Assembly: GCF_003003215.1 (NCBI RefSeq) | Contig: NZ_PVUF01000003.1 | Location: forward strand, 310,001 to 374,000 | Length of the DNA: 64,000 bases | From: Tritonibacter scottomollicae | Lineage (GTDB): Bacteria > Pseudomonadota > Alphaproteobacteria > Rhodobacterales > Rhodobacteraceae | Reading direction: 5' to 3' | Shown: piece after piece, positions 1 to 10,576 of the stretch | Position numbering within the stretch: the first letter of the stretch is position 1 | Layout of the letters: each line of letters begins with the position of its first letter | The notes under the pieces: generated by a model | Seen by the model: only the letters and a program-made list of their open reading frames with translations | Told to the model about the DNA's origin: nothing | Database searches by the model: none | Made by a program: the position numbers and the translations under genes

Positions 1-1
1 C

Positions 2-607
2 ATTGCGCCGGCGCTGCCGCTGTTCGAACAGGCCTTCTGCGCCTTCACCCGGGGCTCTTTGGTAGAGACGGACTTCGGCCCTGTGGCGATCGAGGATCTC
101 TATCCCGGCGATCAGGTCCTGACCCGCGACGGCAGCTATCAGCCGTTGATCTGGAAAGGCATGACAACCCTGGTGCCCGGTCGCAAGGCTGCCACCGGCA
201 CGCGCCACGCCCTCACAAGTTTCATGGCCGACAGCCTCGGCATGGAGAAGCCGATGTCCTGTGTGATCAGCGGCCCCTCGGCACGGTTGCTACGCACCCC
301 GGCCCACCTGCGCCACGCTGAAGGCGATGGCCCGCTGCTGACCCCGGTTACAGAGTTCCTCGACGGAATGAACATTGTCGAAACCACACCGCCAGCGCCG
401 GTGGACATGTATCACCTCTGCCTTGCGCGCCATGCGGTGATCCGCGTCGGTGGGCTGGAGTTTGAAACCTACCATCCCGGCCTCGACGCCCTGCGGCTGG
501 TCAGCTACCCGATCAAGACGCTCTTTCTGAACATGTTCCCGCATGTGGACAAGATCGCGGATTTTGGCCCGCTCGCCTTTGATCGCGCCCGCGCGCTGCA
601 GGCCTGA
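2..607 (+). CDS. Hint-domain (hedgehog/intein-type) protein, 5' end missing
   Basis: The reading frame is already open at base 2, so the N-terminus lies outside the window; a TTG at 59 exists but lies inside the domain and is not a credible start. The visible part opens with a Hint-like motif (FCAFTRGSLVETDFG, followed by VAIEDLYPGDQVLTRDG), which matches the first strands of the Hint fold, where a cysteine begins the domain. The later stretch (ending ETYHPGLDALRLVSYP) corresponds to the C-terminal half of the fold. Proteins of this type are common in Rhodobacterales, often secreted or attached to repeats; their partner and role are mostly unknown. The gene is followed by a hairpin that terminates the convergent lrp gene. 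A second Hint protein lies at 59307-60368. Confidence 0.8.
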   Translation: MAPALPLFEQAFCAFTRGSLVETDFGPVAIEDLYPGDQVLTRDGSYQPLIWKGMTTLVPGRKAATGTRHALTSFMADSLGMEKPMSCVISGPSARLLRTPAHLRHAEGDGPLLTPVTEFLDGMNIVETTPPAPVDMYHLCLARHAVIRVGGLEFETYHPGLDALRLVSYPIKTLFLNMFPHVDKIADFGPLAFDRARALQA

Positions 608-621
608 GGCACAGACCCAAC

Positions 622-652
622 AAAAATGCCGCCCCTTTCATGAGGAGCGGCA
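622..652 (-). terminator. Rho-independent terminator of the lrp gene
   Basis: Ten-base arms (627-636 and 643-652, one G-U pair on the minus strand) close a six-base loop. On the minus strand the stem is followed by five T residues (622-626 read in reverse). It lies 30 bases past the stop of the AsnC/Lrp gene and could also serve the convergent Hint gene. Confidence 0.7.
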
Positions 653-681
653 GCAGGATGTTCTCAACCGAAGGTGCGAGG

Positions 682-2368
<1,687 letters not shown>

Positions 2369-2395
2369 ACCGCGCCTCTGGCCCGTAACGCATCA

Positions 2396-2430
2396 GAACA
2401 GGCTCCCGCGGTCCCCTCGGGAGCCTGTTC
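2396..2430 (+). terminator. Hairpin terminator after trxB
   Basis: Perfect 13-base inverted repeat (2396-2408 and 2418-2430) with a nine-base loop, 28 bases past the trxB stop. No clear T tract follows, so it may act as a Rho-assisted or 3'-protecting hairpin rather than a classical terminator. Confidence 0.6.
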
Positions 2431-2843
2431 GCGACTGACCTCCAGCCGCCAGTGACAGCCATGGCGCGCGCGGCGGATGGCCTCAGCCTGCGGGAGCGTA
2501 TCCGCGCCACCAGCACGATAAGCCCTTGAAATAGAGCCTTTATTCCTCCTACTCAGGGATACTTCAGCAGGCATTCAGGGCCTCGGATCCGGTCAAAAAG
2601 GCAACGGGCGGGGTTGACGGACTGCGTCGACTAGTCCACGGCGACAAGGCCGATGCGCGAAACGTCATTTTGTCTCGCTGACATTCAACCCGTTGCGACC
2701 CAGTGCGCTGGGTCGATCCTGATGTGAGGTGTCCAGATCGCCGAGGCGCTCACGACCCGGTCCGCGTCCTGCGGCAGCCGGACACTCTATCTCATCGCGC
2801 TTCGAGCCAGACCGGTTCGGGCCCTCCACCGGAGACTCCTGCC
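2431..2843. other. Intergenic region upstream of the desaturase
   Basis: About 410 bases between the trxB hairpin and the desaturase start. Open frames here on both strands read as non-protein (arginine, proline and glycine rich, no family pattern). A short dyad (GGACT...AGTCC near 2620-2640) is visible. No RNA gene or convincing promoter was recognised; the promoter of the desaturase is presumably within it. Confidence 0.5.
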
Positions 2844-3872
2844 ATGACCGCCCCACACCCCAGTGATGCAGCCGCAGACGCGCGGCGCTGGGTTCCCATT
2901 CTCGCGCGCTATCGCGACCCATCGGATCGCCGCAGCCTGCTGGAGATTGGCCTGACGCTCGGTCCGTTCCTGCTGCTTTGGGGTTTGGGGTGGTGGGCTC
3001 TGTCGATCAGCCCCTGGCTCGCCGTGCCCATCGCCATTTTCAATGGTTTCTTTCTGGTCCGGCTGTTCGTGATCCAGCATGACTGCGGTCATGGGGCCCT
3101 GTTCAGCAACAAGACGCTGGGCGATTGGGTCGGGCGCGCGCTTGGGGTGCTGACAGTCACCCCCTATGATGTCTGGCAGCGCATCCACGCCGCCCATCAT
3201 GGCACCGCTGGCAATCTGGACCGCCGCGGCCCCGGCGAAGTCTACACGATGACCACCGCAGAATATCGCGCAGAATCGCGGCTGGGCCGCCTGCGGTATC
3301 GGCTTTATCGGCACCCGGTGGTGCTGTTCGGGATTGGCCCTGCCTGGGTGTTCCTGTTCGAGAACCGCCTGCCCCTTGGTCTGATGCGCGCCGGTGCGCG
3401 CTATTGGGTCAGCGCGATGGGCACCAATATCGCCGTCTTCCTCGTGCTTGGTGCCGTCGTGATGTTCGGCGGGCTTGATCCGTTGCTGTTTCTGTTCCTT
3501 CCCACCACCGTCTGCGCCGCAACGATAGGCGTGTGGCTGTTCTATGTTCAGCACCAATTCGAAGACACGCTGTATGAACACGAGCCGGACTGGAACCTGC
3601 ATGAGGTCGCCCTGCACGGCAGCTCGCATTACGACCTGCCCGCGCCGCTGCATTGGCTGACCGCCAACATCGGTCTGCATCACGTGCATCACCTCAACAG
3701 CCGCATTCCCTTCTATCGCCTTCCCGCCGTGCTGCGGGACCATCCCGGCCTTGAAGGTGCCCAGCGGCTCAGCCTCGGCGAAAGCCTGCGCTGCGTGCGA
3801 CTGAAGCTCTGGGATGAAGAGCGCCGCCGGTTGGTCACACTGGCCGACGCCTTCACGCCGACACCCGCTTAA
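2844..3872 (+). CDS. Membrane fatty acid desaturase (acyl-lipid type)
   Basis: Integral-membrane di-iron enzyme that introduces double bonds into membrane fatty acyl chains. The three histidine boxes of the family are present: HDCGH at 79-83, HAAHH at 115-119 and HHVHH at 279-283. Hydrophobic segments lie around residues 35-77, 158-172 and 195-235. The 342-residue length is usual. The start at 2844 has GGAG upstream and begins a typical hydrophilic N-terminus; the frame is open further upstream but without protein character. It stands as a single gene with a long hairpin four bases after the stop. The exact regiospecificity (delta-9, delta-12 or other) cannot be read from the sequence. Confidence 0.92.
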   Translation: MTAPHPSDAAADARRWVPILARYRDPSDRRSLLEIGLTLGPFLLLWGLGWWALSISPWLAVPIAIFNGFFLVRLFVIQHDCGHGALFSNKTLGDWVGRALGVLTVTPYDVWQRIHAAHHGTAGNLDRRGPGEVYTMTTAEYRAESRLGRLRYRLYRHPVVLFGIGPAWVFLFENRLPLGLMRAGARYWVSAMGTNIAVFLVLGAVVMFGGLDPLLFLFLPTTVCAATIGVWLFYVQHQFEDTLYEHEPDWNLHEVALHGSSHYDLPAPLHWLTANIGLHHVHHLNSRIPFYRLPAVLRDHPGLEGAQRLSLGESLRCVRLKLWDEERRRLVTLADAFTPTPA

Positions 3873-3876
3873 GCCC

Positions 3877-3927
3877 CTGCCGCGCCACAGCCCGCCGCCT
3901 ATCACAGGCCGGGCCGTGGCGCGGCAG
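3877..3927. terminator. Long 3' hairpin after the desaturase
   Basis: Eighteen-base arms (3877-3894 and 3910-3927) with one mismatch and a 15-base loop begin four bases after the desaturase stop. No T run follows. It probably ends or stabilises the desaturase transcript. Confidence 0.5.
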
Positions 3928-4069
3928 CGACGCCCCGACATCCGGGGCCCGACCGATCCCCCTCCCTCGCATGGTTGAGAGATGCGCGGCCTGCAGCGCG
4001 TAGCGCACAGGTGACAGGCCGCTCCGGATCGCCTACACCCAACCAGATAGCAACAGAGGCGGAACACCC

Positions 4070-5758
4070 GTGGCGCAGGCACTCTGGCGGGGCAACTGGA
4101 TACAACGCAGCAGACTGGTCTCCGGGCTGGTGCTGTTCACCTTCGCCTTTTTCCATTTTCTGAACGTCGCAGCCGGGCTGGTTTCGCCCGAGCTGCTGGA
4201 AACGGTACAGGAAGCGCGCGAGGCGGTGACCAAGAACCCCGTTGGCCAGGTCGTCCTCTACGGGTCGCTCCTTGTGCATGCGGGACTGGCGCTCTGGCAG
4301 GTGGCCACCCGGCGCACCCTGCGGATGAGCTTCACCCAGTGGCTACAGCTGAGCCTCGGGATCCTCATTCCACTGCAGCTGTTTCAGCACATCGTGCACA
4401 CCAATTACGCCGCCCGCGTCTATGACTATCAGGACGAGATGTCCTCGGTGATCTTGATGCTCTGGAGCTCGCCCGAAGCGCTGCACCAATATCTGCTGTT
4501 GCTCGCGGTCTGGATACACGGCTGCATCGGCCTGCACATGTGGCTGCGCCTGACCCGCTGGTGGGCCGCATATGTGCCCTATATGATCGGTCTTGCGGTG
4601 CTGGTGCCTGCCTTGGCGCTGGCTGGTCTGGTGACCGAGGGGCGCCGGATGTGGGGGGTCTTTGCCGAAGACGGCTTTGCCGCGCAGATCATGGCGGATT
4701 ACAACTGGCCCGACGCCGCCGGGTTTGCCCAACTGGCGACCATAAACAGCGCCAGTGTCTGCGTCTTCTTCGCCCTCTTGGGGCTGGCCTGCGGTGCCTA
4801 CATCCTGCGTCGCCTGATAAAGCGCAGCCGCTCGGTGCGTATCACCTACGAAAACGGTCCCGCAATCACCGCCGACCGTGGCCTGACATTGCTGGAAATG
4901 TCACAGATGAAAGGCATACCCCATCCCTCGCTCTGTGGTGGCAAGGGGCGCTGTACCACCTGCCGGGTTGCCATCACCGATGGGTTCGAGGATCTCCCTC
5001 CCCCCAGCCCCGCCGAAGCGCGCAGCCTCGCCGCCATCAACGCCGCCGACAATATGCGGCTGGCCTGCCAGATCCGCCCCACCTCGGCGCTGAGTGTGAA
5101 ACGGGTCTATGCGCCACAGGGCCGCCGCCAGCTACATGCGGCACAGGGCGAGGAGAAAACCATCGCGGTGCTGTTCCTTGATATTCGCGGCTTCACCGCA
5201 CGCTCTGCAGGCTTGCTGCCCTATGATGTGGTGTTTCTGCTGAACCGGTTCTTTGACGCCATCGTGCCCGAGGTCACCCGCGCCGGGGGGACCGTCGACA
5301 AATACATGGGCGACGGTATGCTTGCCCTGTTCGAGACACACACGCCTGACAGCTCTGCCGCAGCCGGGCTGACGGCGGCGGCCAATATCGGCGCGGCGCT
5401 TGCCCGCTTCAACCAGCTGCTGTCCTCCGAAGGCGAGGCGCCGGTGCGAATCGGCATGGGGCTGCATGTCGGCACGGTTGTGTTGGGCGAGATCGGCGCG
5501 GCCGGTCAGGCCCCGCGCACCCTGATCGGCGCGGCAGTCAATGCTGCCAGTCGGCTTGAGGCCAAGACCAAGGACCTTGGGGTCGAGCTTCTGGTCTCGC
5601 GCGCGGTGTTCGAGGCGGCGGAGCTACCGCCTCCGGACATTGGGTATGAGACATTTGCCTTGCGCGGTGTCGATGCCCCCGTCGACGCGCTGCCCCTGCC
5701 CCGCGCATCAAGCCTCGATACGATGGTGGCCACGCTCCGCCCCCCAGCCCGATCCTGA
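4070..5758 (+). CDS. CyaC-type adenylate cyclase: diheme membrane anchor, 2Fe-2S domain, class III cyclase
   Basis: Predicted to make cAMP from ATP under redox control. The GTG at 4070 has GAGGCGGA upstream. Residues 1-250 form a multi-helix anchor resembling a succinate dehydrogenase cytochrome b subunit, with histidines suited to heme ligation (H29, H70, H107/H110, H150, H156). Residues 255-345 are a ferredoxin-type 2Fe-2S domain with C289, C295, C298 and C333. Residues 360-550 are a class III cyclase domain with the metal-binding aspartates D371 (FLDIRGF) and D415 (MGDGML). The same architecture is known from Sinorhizobium meliloti CyaC, reported as a quinone-responsive diheme cyclase with an iron-sulfur cluster; the assignment here is by motif and domain order. 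It appears to be transcribed alone. Confidence 0.88.
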   Translation: MAQALWRGNWIQRSRLVSGLVLFTFAFFHFLNVAAGLVSPELLETVQEAREAVTKNPVGQVVLYGSLLVHAGLALWQVATRRTLRMSFTQWLQLSLGILIPLQLFQHIVHTNYAARVYDYQDEMSSVILMLWSSPEALHQYLLLLAVWIHGCIGLHMWLRLTRWWAAYVPYMIGLAVLVPALALAGLVTEGRRMWGVFAEDGFAAQIMADYNWPDAAGFAQLATINSASVCVFFALLGLACGAYILRRLIKRSRSVRITYENGPAITADRGLTLLEMSQMKGIPHPSLCGGKGRCTTCRVAITDGFEDLPPPSPAEARSLAAINAADNMRLACQIRPTSALSVKRVYAPQGRRQLHAAQGEEKTIAVLFLDIRGFTARSAGLLPYDVVFLLNRFFDAIVPEVTRAGGTVDKYMGDGMLALFETHTPDSSAAAGLTAAANIGAALARFNQLLSSEGEAPVRIGMGLHVGTVVLGEIGAAGQAPRTLIGAAVNAASRLEAKTKDLGVELLVSRAVFEAAELPPPDIGYETFALRGVDAPVDALPLPRASSLDTMVATLRPPARS

Positions 5759-5961
5759 ACCACTGGACCGACTGCGCGCGAAACCCGGCGAATTCTGTTC
5801 CACACATCCGCTGCTTTGCGTGACCGATGATCCAAACGCGGCAGTAAACGCTCACACTGTCCTTTTTCCGATGCGCTGGTAGACTTTGGTCATGCCGACA
5901 GGGTATTGCCCGCCCCGAGCGCTACCGATGCAGGTGCGATGCCAGACAAAAGAGACGCCCC

Positions 5962-7680
5962 ATGACCATGTTGAGCAATCTGGCTCCGATCCCGGAGCTT
6001 TATGTATCTTACGATTCCGCGCAGAAACTGAAGATCGAAGCAGGCGAGTTGACCAGCCACGACCTGACTCCGCGCCAGATCTGCGACCTCGAACTGTTGA
6101 TGAACGGCGGGTTCAACCCGCTCAAGGGTTTCCTCTCCGAAGAGGACTACAACGGCGTTGTCGAGAACATGCGCCTGGCCGACGGCCAGCTGTGGCCGAT
6201 GCCTGTCACCCTTGATGTCTCCGAGGATTTCGCCGCCTCCATCGAGATCGGTCAGGACATCGCTCTGCGCGACCAGGAAGGTGTGATCCTCGCCACCATG
6301 ACCGTCACCGACCGTTGGGAGCCGAACAAGTCCCGCGAGGCCGAAAAGGTCTTTGGCGCCGATGACGACGCGCATCCGGCAGTGAACTACCTGCACAACC
6401 AGGCCGGCAAGATCTACCTCGGCGGCCCTGTGACCGGCATCCAGCAGCCGATCCACTACGACTTCCGCGCCCGCCGCGACACTCCAAATGAGCTGCGCGC
6501 CTATTTCCGCAAGCTGGGCTGGCGCAAGGTCGTGGCCTTCCAGACCCGCAACCCGCTGCACCGCGCCCACCAGGAATTGACCTTCCGCGCCGCGCGCGAA
6601 GCGCAGGCCAACCTGCTGATCCACCCCGTCGTGGGCATGACCAAACCGGGCGATGTGGACCACTTCACCCGCGTGCGTTGCTACGAGGCAGTGCTGGACA
6701 AATACCCGGCAGCCACCACTTCCATGAGCCTCCTGAACCTGGCGATGCGCATGGCCGGCCCCCGCGAGGCGGTCTGGCACGGGCTGATCCGCAAGAACCA
6801 CGGCTGCACCCATTTCATCGTTGGCCGCGACCACGCCGGCCCCGGCAAGAACTCCGCAGGCGAGGATTTCTACGGCCCCTATGACGCGCAGGACCTGTTC
6901 CGAGAACATCAGGACGAAATCGGCATCGAGATGGTCGACTTCAAGCACATGGTCTATGTGCAGGAGCGCGCCCAATACGAGCCCGCCGACGAGATCGCCG
7001 ACAAGGATGACGTGACCATCCTCAACATCTCCGGCACCGAACTGCGTCGCCGCCTGTCCGAAGGTCTGGAAATCCCCGAGTGGTTCTCCTTCCCCGAAGT
7101 GGTGGAAGAGCTGCGCAAGACCAAGCCACCGCGCGCGCAACAGGGCTTTACCGTGTTCTTCACCGGCTTCTCCGGCTCCGGCAAATCCACCATCGCCAAC
7201 GCGCTGATGGTCAAGCTGATGGAGATGGGTGGCCGCCCAGTGACGCTGCTGGATGGCGACATCGTGCGTAAGAACCTCAGCTCCGAGCTGGGCTTCTCGA
7301 AAGAGCACCGCGATCTCAACATCAAGCGCATCGGCTATGTCGCATCCGAGATCACCAAGAACGGCGGCATCGCCATCTGCGCCCCGATCGCGCCCTATGC
7401 GGCCACCCGCCGCCACGTGCGCGAAGAGATCGAGCAGTTCGGCGCCTTTGTCGAGGTGCATGTCGCCACCACGATCGAGGAATGCGAACGTCGTGACCGC
7501 AAGGGCCTGTACAAGCTGGCGCGCGAGGGCAAGATCAAGGAATTCACCGGCATCTCCGATCCCTATGACGTGCCGCAGAACCCGGAGCTGAGCGTCGAGA
7601 CCGAAAATGTCGAAGTCGACAATTGCGCCCATCAGGTTCTGCTGAAGCTGGAAAGCATGGGCCTCATCAACGGCAACTGA
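5962..7680 (+). CDS. sat-cysC: Bifunctional sulfate adenylyltransferase / adenylylsulfate kinase
   Basis: Activates sulfate to APS and phosphorylates it to PAPS for cysteine synthesis or sulfation. The 572-residue protein has a dissimilatory-type ATP sulfurylase half (residues 1-385) with the substrate motifs QTRNPLHRAH (194-203) and GRDHAGPG (288-295). The APS-kinase half (about 395-572) carries an intact P-loop GFSGSGKST (402-410). The start at 5962 has AGAGA upstream; a second ATG two codons later is possible. It is a single gene followed by a strong terminator. The fused form replaces separate CysD/CysN and CysC proteins. Confidence 0.95.
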   Translation: MTMLSNLAPIPELYVSYDSAQKLKIEAGELTSHDLTPRQICDLELLMNGGFNPLKGFLSEEDYNGVVENMRLADGQLWPMPVTLDVSEDFAASIEIGQDIALRDQEGVILATMTVTDRWEPNKSREAEKVFGADDDAHPAVNYLHNQAGKIYLGGPVTGIQQPIHYDFRARRDTPNELRAYFRKLGWRKVVAFQTRNPLHRAHQELTFRAAREAQANLLIHPVVGMTKPGDVDHFTRVRCYEAVLDKYPAATTSMSLLNLAMRMAGPREAVWHGLIRKNHGCTHFIVGRDHAGPGKNSAGEDFYGPYDAQDLFREHQDEIGIEMVDFKHMVYVQERAQYEPADEIADKDDVTILNISGTELRRRLSEGLEIPEWFSFPEVVEELRKTKPPRAQQGFTVFFTGFSGSGKSTIANALMVKLMEMGGRPVTLLDGDIVRKNLSSELGFSKEHRDLNIKRIGYVASEITKNGGIAICAPIAPYAATRRHVREEIEQFGAFVEVHVATTIEECERRDRKGLYKLAREGKIKEFTGISDPYDVPQNPELSVETENVEVDNCAHQVLLKLESMGLINGN

Positions 7681-7736
7681 CACGGCCGCTGAGCACCCGT
7701 TCAGAACACTCTTCCGGCCTTTGGCCGAGGCATCAG

Positions 7737-7774
7737 AAACCGCCCCGACAACAGTTGGGGCGGTTTTCCTTTTC
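7737..7774 (+). terminator. Rho-independent terminator after sat-cysC
   Basis: Ten-base perfect arms (7737-7746 and 7757-7766), a ten-base loop, then TCCTTTT. It lies 57 bases after the stop codon. Confidence 0.85.
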
Positions 7775-7905
7775 CGTGGCCATCTGGACGGCGTGCCGCG
7801 CACGTCATGTGCCCATCAGGGTGCAAAAGCAGGTCGCGGCTGCCTGCCCTACAAGAACACAGCCGCATCTAATCTTCACCACCGCACAGGTCACGCATTG
7901 CCGGA

Positions 7906-7923
7906 TTGTCATAAAACCGTTAC
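7906..7923 (+). promoter_or_regulatory. Pho box (PhoB operator) upstream of the phosphate permease
   Basis: The 18-mer TTGTCATAAAACCGTTAC matches the Pho box consensus (two CTGTCAT-like direct repeats, 11-bp period) at about 15 of 18 positions. It lies 33 bases upstream of the GTG start of a phosphate transporter gene, which agrees with phosphate-starvation control by PhoB. Confidence 0.65.
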
Positions 7924-7955
7924 ACGCAGCTCGCGTGAAAAAACGGAGAGGCCAG

Positions 7956-9440
7956 GTGTCCCAAAACGATCTAGACCCGCGTCACCTTGAAACCCTGGAC
8001 CGGGATCTCGACCGCCTGTCCTCGCTGGAACAGGCGACAGCCTATGTCGGGCGGTCCAATGTCGGGCTTGGAATTGCCTTTGTCTTCATCCTGATTGTCG
8101 CTGCCGCGACCGGGTTGATGCTGGGCGATGCCAACAACACCGTCATCGTGGTGATCGCCGCTGCTTTCGGGGCCTATATGGCCCTCAACATCGGCGCCAA
8201 TGACGTCGCCAACAACATGGGCCCCGCCGTGGGCGCCAATGCAATGTCGATGGGGTTTGCCATCGTCGTGGCCGCCATCTTCGAAAGCGCCGGGGCGCTG
8301 ATCGCGGGGGGCGATGTGGTTTCGACCATCGCCAAGGGCATCATCTCGCCGACCACCATGGCGACCTCCTCGATGTTCATCGCCGCGATGCTGTCGGCGC
8401 TTCTGGCCTCCGCGCTCTGGGTCAATCTCGCGACCTGGATCGGCGCACCTGTCTCCACCACCCATGCGGTGGTGGGCGGCGTGATGGGCGCCGGCATCGC
8501 CGCAGCCGGCTTTGCCGCCGTGAACTGGGCGCAGATGAGCGCCATTGCCGCCAGCTGGGTGATCTCGCCCATGCTGGGCGGGCTGATCGCGGCGGGTTTC
8601 TTGTGGTTCATCAAGTCGCGCATCATCTACCGCGATGACAAGATCGCCGCTGCCCGTGTCTGGGTACCGGTTCTGGTCGGCATCATGGGCGGCGCCTTTG
8701 CCGCTTATCTTTCGGTCAAGGGTCTGAAGAAACTGATCAAGATCGACCTGACCGATGCGATCATGATCGGGGTCGGCGTGGCCCTGCTGCTGTGGCTGGT
8801 GATGATCCCGGTGGTGCGCCGCCAGTCACGCGGGCTGGAGAACCGCAACAAATCGCTGAAGGTGCTGTTTGCGATCCCGCTGATCGTCTCCGCCGCACTG
8901 CTCAGCTTTGCCCATGGGGCCAATGACGTGGCCAATGCGGTCGGCCCGCTCGCGGCGATCGTGCAGGCCTCCACCTCCGGCGATTTCACCCAAGCGGTCT
9001 CGATCCCTTTCTGGGTGATGATCATCGGCGCCTTCGGCATCTCCTTTGGCCTGTTCCTCTTTGGCCCCAAGCTGATCCGCATGGTCGGCAGCCAGATCAC
9101 CAAGCTGAACCCGATGCGCGCCTACTGCGTGGCGCTGTCAGCGGCGATCACGGTGATCGTGGCGAGCGGGCTGGGCCTGCCGGTCAGCTCCACCCATATC
9201 GCCATCGGCGGGGTGTTCGGCGTCGGGTTCTTCCGCGAGTGGGACACCGAACGCCGCCTGCGCCGGGCCAAGGCCGTGACCCCCGATGCCCCGCGTGTGG
9301 GCGCTGCGGAACGGCGTCGTCGCAAGCTGGTGCGTCGGTCGCATTTCATGACCATCATCGCCGCATGGGTGATCACCGTTCCGGCTGCGGCCACCCTCTC
9401 GGGCGTATTGTTCATTGCCATCAATCGCATGATCGGCTGA
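7956..9440 (+). CDS. Pit/PiT-family inorganic phosphate transporter
   Basis: Inner-membrane permease that imports inorganic phosphate (usually as a metal-phosphate complex with protons, or with sodium). The 494-residue protein carries the duplicated family signature GANDVANNMGP (N-terminal half) and GANDVANAVGP (C-terminal half), paired STTHA/SSTHI motifs and about ten hydrophobic helices. The GTG at 7956 has GGAG seven bases upstream; the frame stays open upstream without protein character. A Pho box 33 bases upstream suggests PhoB control. A terminator follows, so it is probably monocistronic. Confidence 0.93.
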   Translation: MSQNDLDPRHLETLDRDLDRLSSLEQATAYVGRSNVGLGIAFVFILIVAAATGLMLGDANNTVIVVIAAAFGAYMALNIGANDVANNMGPAVGANAMSMGFAIVVAAIFESAGALIAGGDVVSTIAKGIISPTTMATSSMFIAAMLSALLASALWVNLATWIGAPVSTTHAVVGGVMGAGIAAAGFAAVNWAQMSAIAASWVISPMLGGLIAAGFLWFIKSRIIYRDDKIAAARVWVPVLVGIMGGAFAAYLSVKGLKKLIKIDLTDAIMIGVGVALLLWLVMIPVVRRQSRGLENRNKSLKVLFAIPLIVSAALLSFAHGANDVANAVGPLAAIVQASTSGDFTQAVSIPFWVMIIGAFGISFGLFLFGPKLIRMVGSQITKLNPMRAYCVALSAAITVIVASGLGLPVSSTHIAIGGVFGVGFFREWDTERRLRRAKAVTPDAPRVGAAERRRRKLVRRSHFMTIIAAWVITVPAAATLSGVLFIAINRMIG

Positions 9441-9479
9441 CCTCGGCCCACCACTGCAGGCGTGCAGTTCGATCACAAC

Positions 9480-9513
9480 AACGGCCTGCCCCGGTGGCGG
9501 GCCGTTTTCATTT
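9480..9513 (+). terminator. Rho-independent terminator after the phosphate permease
   Basis: Eleven-base arms (9480-9490 and 9496-9506, one U-G pair) with a five-base loop, followed by TTCATTT. It lies 40 bases past the stop. Confidence 0.8.
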
Positions 9514-9564
9514 GTGCCCCGCCGTGCCTTAATGGCGCCGAACGTCGAGAGGGAAAGCACGCCA

Positions 9565-10062
9565 ATGGCCAAGCGAAATGCCTTTCACCATACTGCGGCC
9601 ATGATGGGCATGACACCGCAGGTCTGGGCCCGCCACGCCAATCCCTGGAGCGGCTGGAGCCGCCTGACCGTGCTGCCGCTTCTCGCCCTGGCGGTCTGGA
9701 GCCGCGTCTGGGTCGGCTGGGGCGCGCTGCTGCCTGTGGCGCTGCTGCTGCTGTGGACCTGGCTCAACCCGAGGGTTTTCCCGGTTCCAGCTCGCACCGA
9801 CAACTGGATGTCAGAGGGCGTCTTGGGTGAACAGCTCTGGCTGCAGCGCAGCGACACACCGGCGCTCGCCCACCATCGCCGGGTGGTCCATGCCCTGACG
9901 CTGGGTGGTCTCTGTGGTGGGCTTTTGTACTTCGCCGGTCTGGCAGTCTTGCATCCCGGGCTAACCGCGACCGGGCTGGCCATCACCATGCTGACCAAAC
10001 TCTGGATGCTAGACCGGATGGTCTGGGTCCTGTGGGACTGCAGGGCGGAGGATGCGACCTGA
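9565..10062 (+). CDS. Small membrane protein, DUF6653-like
   Basis: A 165-residue protein with a WARHANPWSGWSR motif followed by two close hydrophobic segments (about residues 35-65) and two more near 115-150. The motif and layout recall the DUF6653 family of roseobacters; function unknown. The ATG at 9565 is preferred because AGAGGGA lies upstream; an in-frame ATG at 9514 gives 17 extra residues. It is convergent with the GFA-type gene. Confidence 0.65.
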   Translation: MAKRNAFHHTAAMMGMTPQVWARHANPWSGWSRLTVLPLLALAVWSRVWVGWGALLPVALLLLWTWLNPRVFPVPARTDNWMSEGVLGEQLWLQRSDTPALAHHRRVVHALTLGGLCGGLLYFAGLAVLHPGLTATGLAITMLTKLWMLDRMVWVLWDCRAEDAT

Positions 10063-10092
10063 GCCTCCGCCCCCGCCGCGACTAAAGCCGGA

Positions 10093-10491
10093 TCACGTGG
10101 TGACGGGATGCCCGTCATACTGCTCTGCCGCGTCGCAAATTTCATACCAGGACGGCTTTTCCGCCACGAACTCGTGAAACCGGTTGCGGATCTCAAGATC
10201 GCTGTCCAGCGCATGGGCCGAGATTGGAAAGCTCTCCTCCTCCGACAGGATCTCTCCCAATGAGGTGCCACATGTCCTGCAGAAACAACGGCCGTATGTA
10301 TAAGGCGCCTCGGGCTGGTAACGCGCCACATTCTCGCGCCCCTGTACCCAGCTCACGCTGTCGCGCGCTACAAAAACCAGCACATTGGCCCCGACCTTGC
10401 GGCAGCGCGAGCAATGGCAGGTGCCCATCATCGACGGCGGCCGATCCAATGTGAACTGCACCGCGCCGCAACAACAACTTCCCTCGATCAT
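10093..10491 (-). CDS. GFA family (CENP-V/glutathione-dependent formaldehyde-activating type) zinc protein
   Basis: A 132-residue protein with the cysteine pattern of the GFA fold: GSCCCG at 4-9, CHCSRC at 25-30 and CFCRTCG at 69-75. These cysteines bind one or two zinc ions. The founding member was proposed to promote the glutathione-formaldehyde reaction; most homologues have no proven substrate. The ATG at 10491 is preferred because GGAAGAG precedes it and the family begins with this glycine/cysteine strand; an earlier in-frame ATG at 10530 adds 13 residues. Confidence 0.85.
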   Translation of the reverse strand: MIEGSCCCGAVQFTLDRPPSMMGTCHCSRCRKVGANVLVFVARDSVSWVQGRENVARYQPEAPYTYGRCFCRTCGTSLGEILSEEESFPISAHALDSDLEIRNRFHEFVAEKPSWYEICDAAEQYDGHPVTT

Positions 10492-10576
10492 CCTGACTCT
10501 TCCCGTATTTATTGAACTTGATAAGAACAATACATGAACATCCAGAATTCGACAAGCGTTGTAACAGGCAAGTCAA

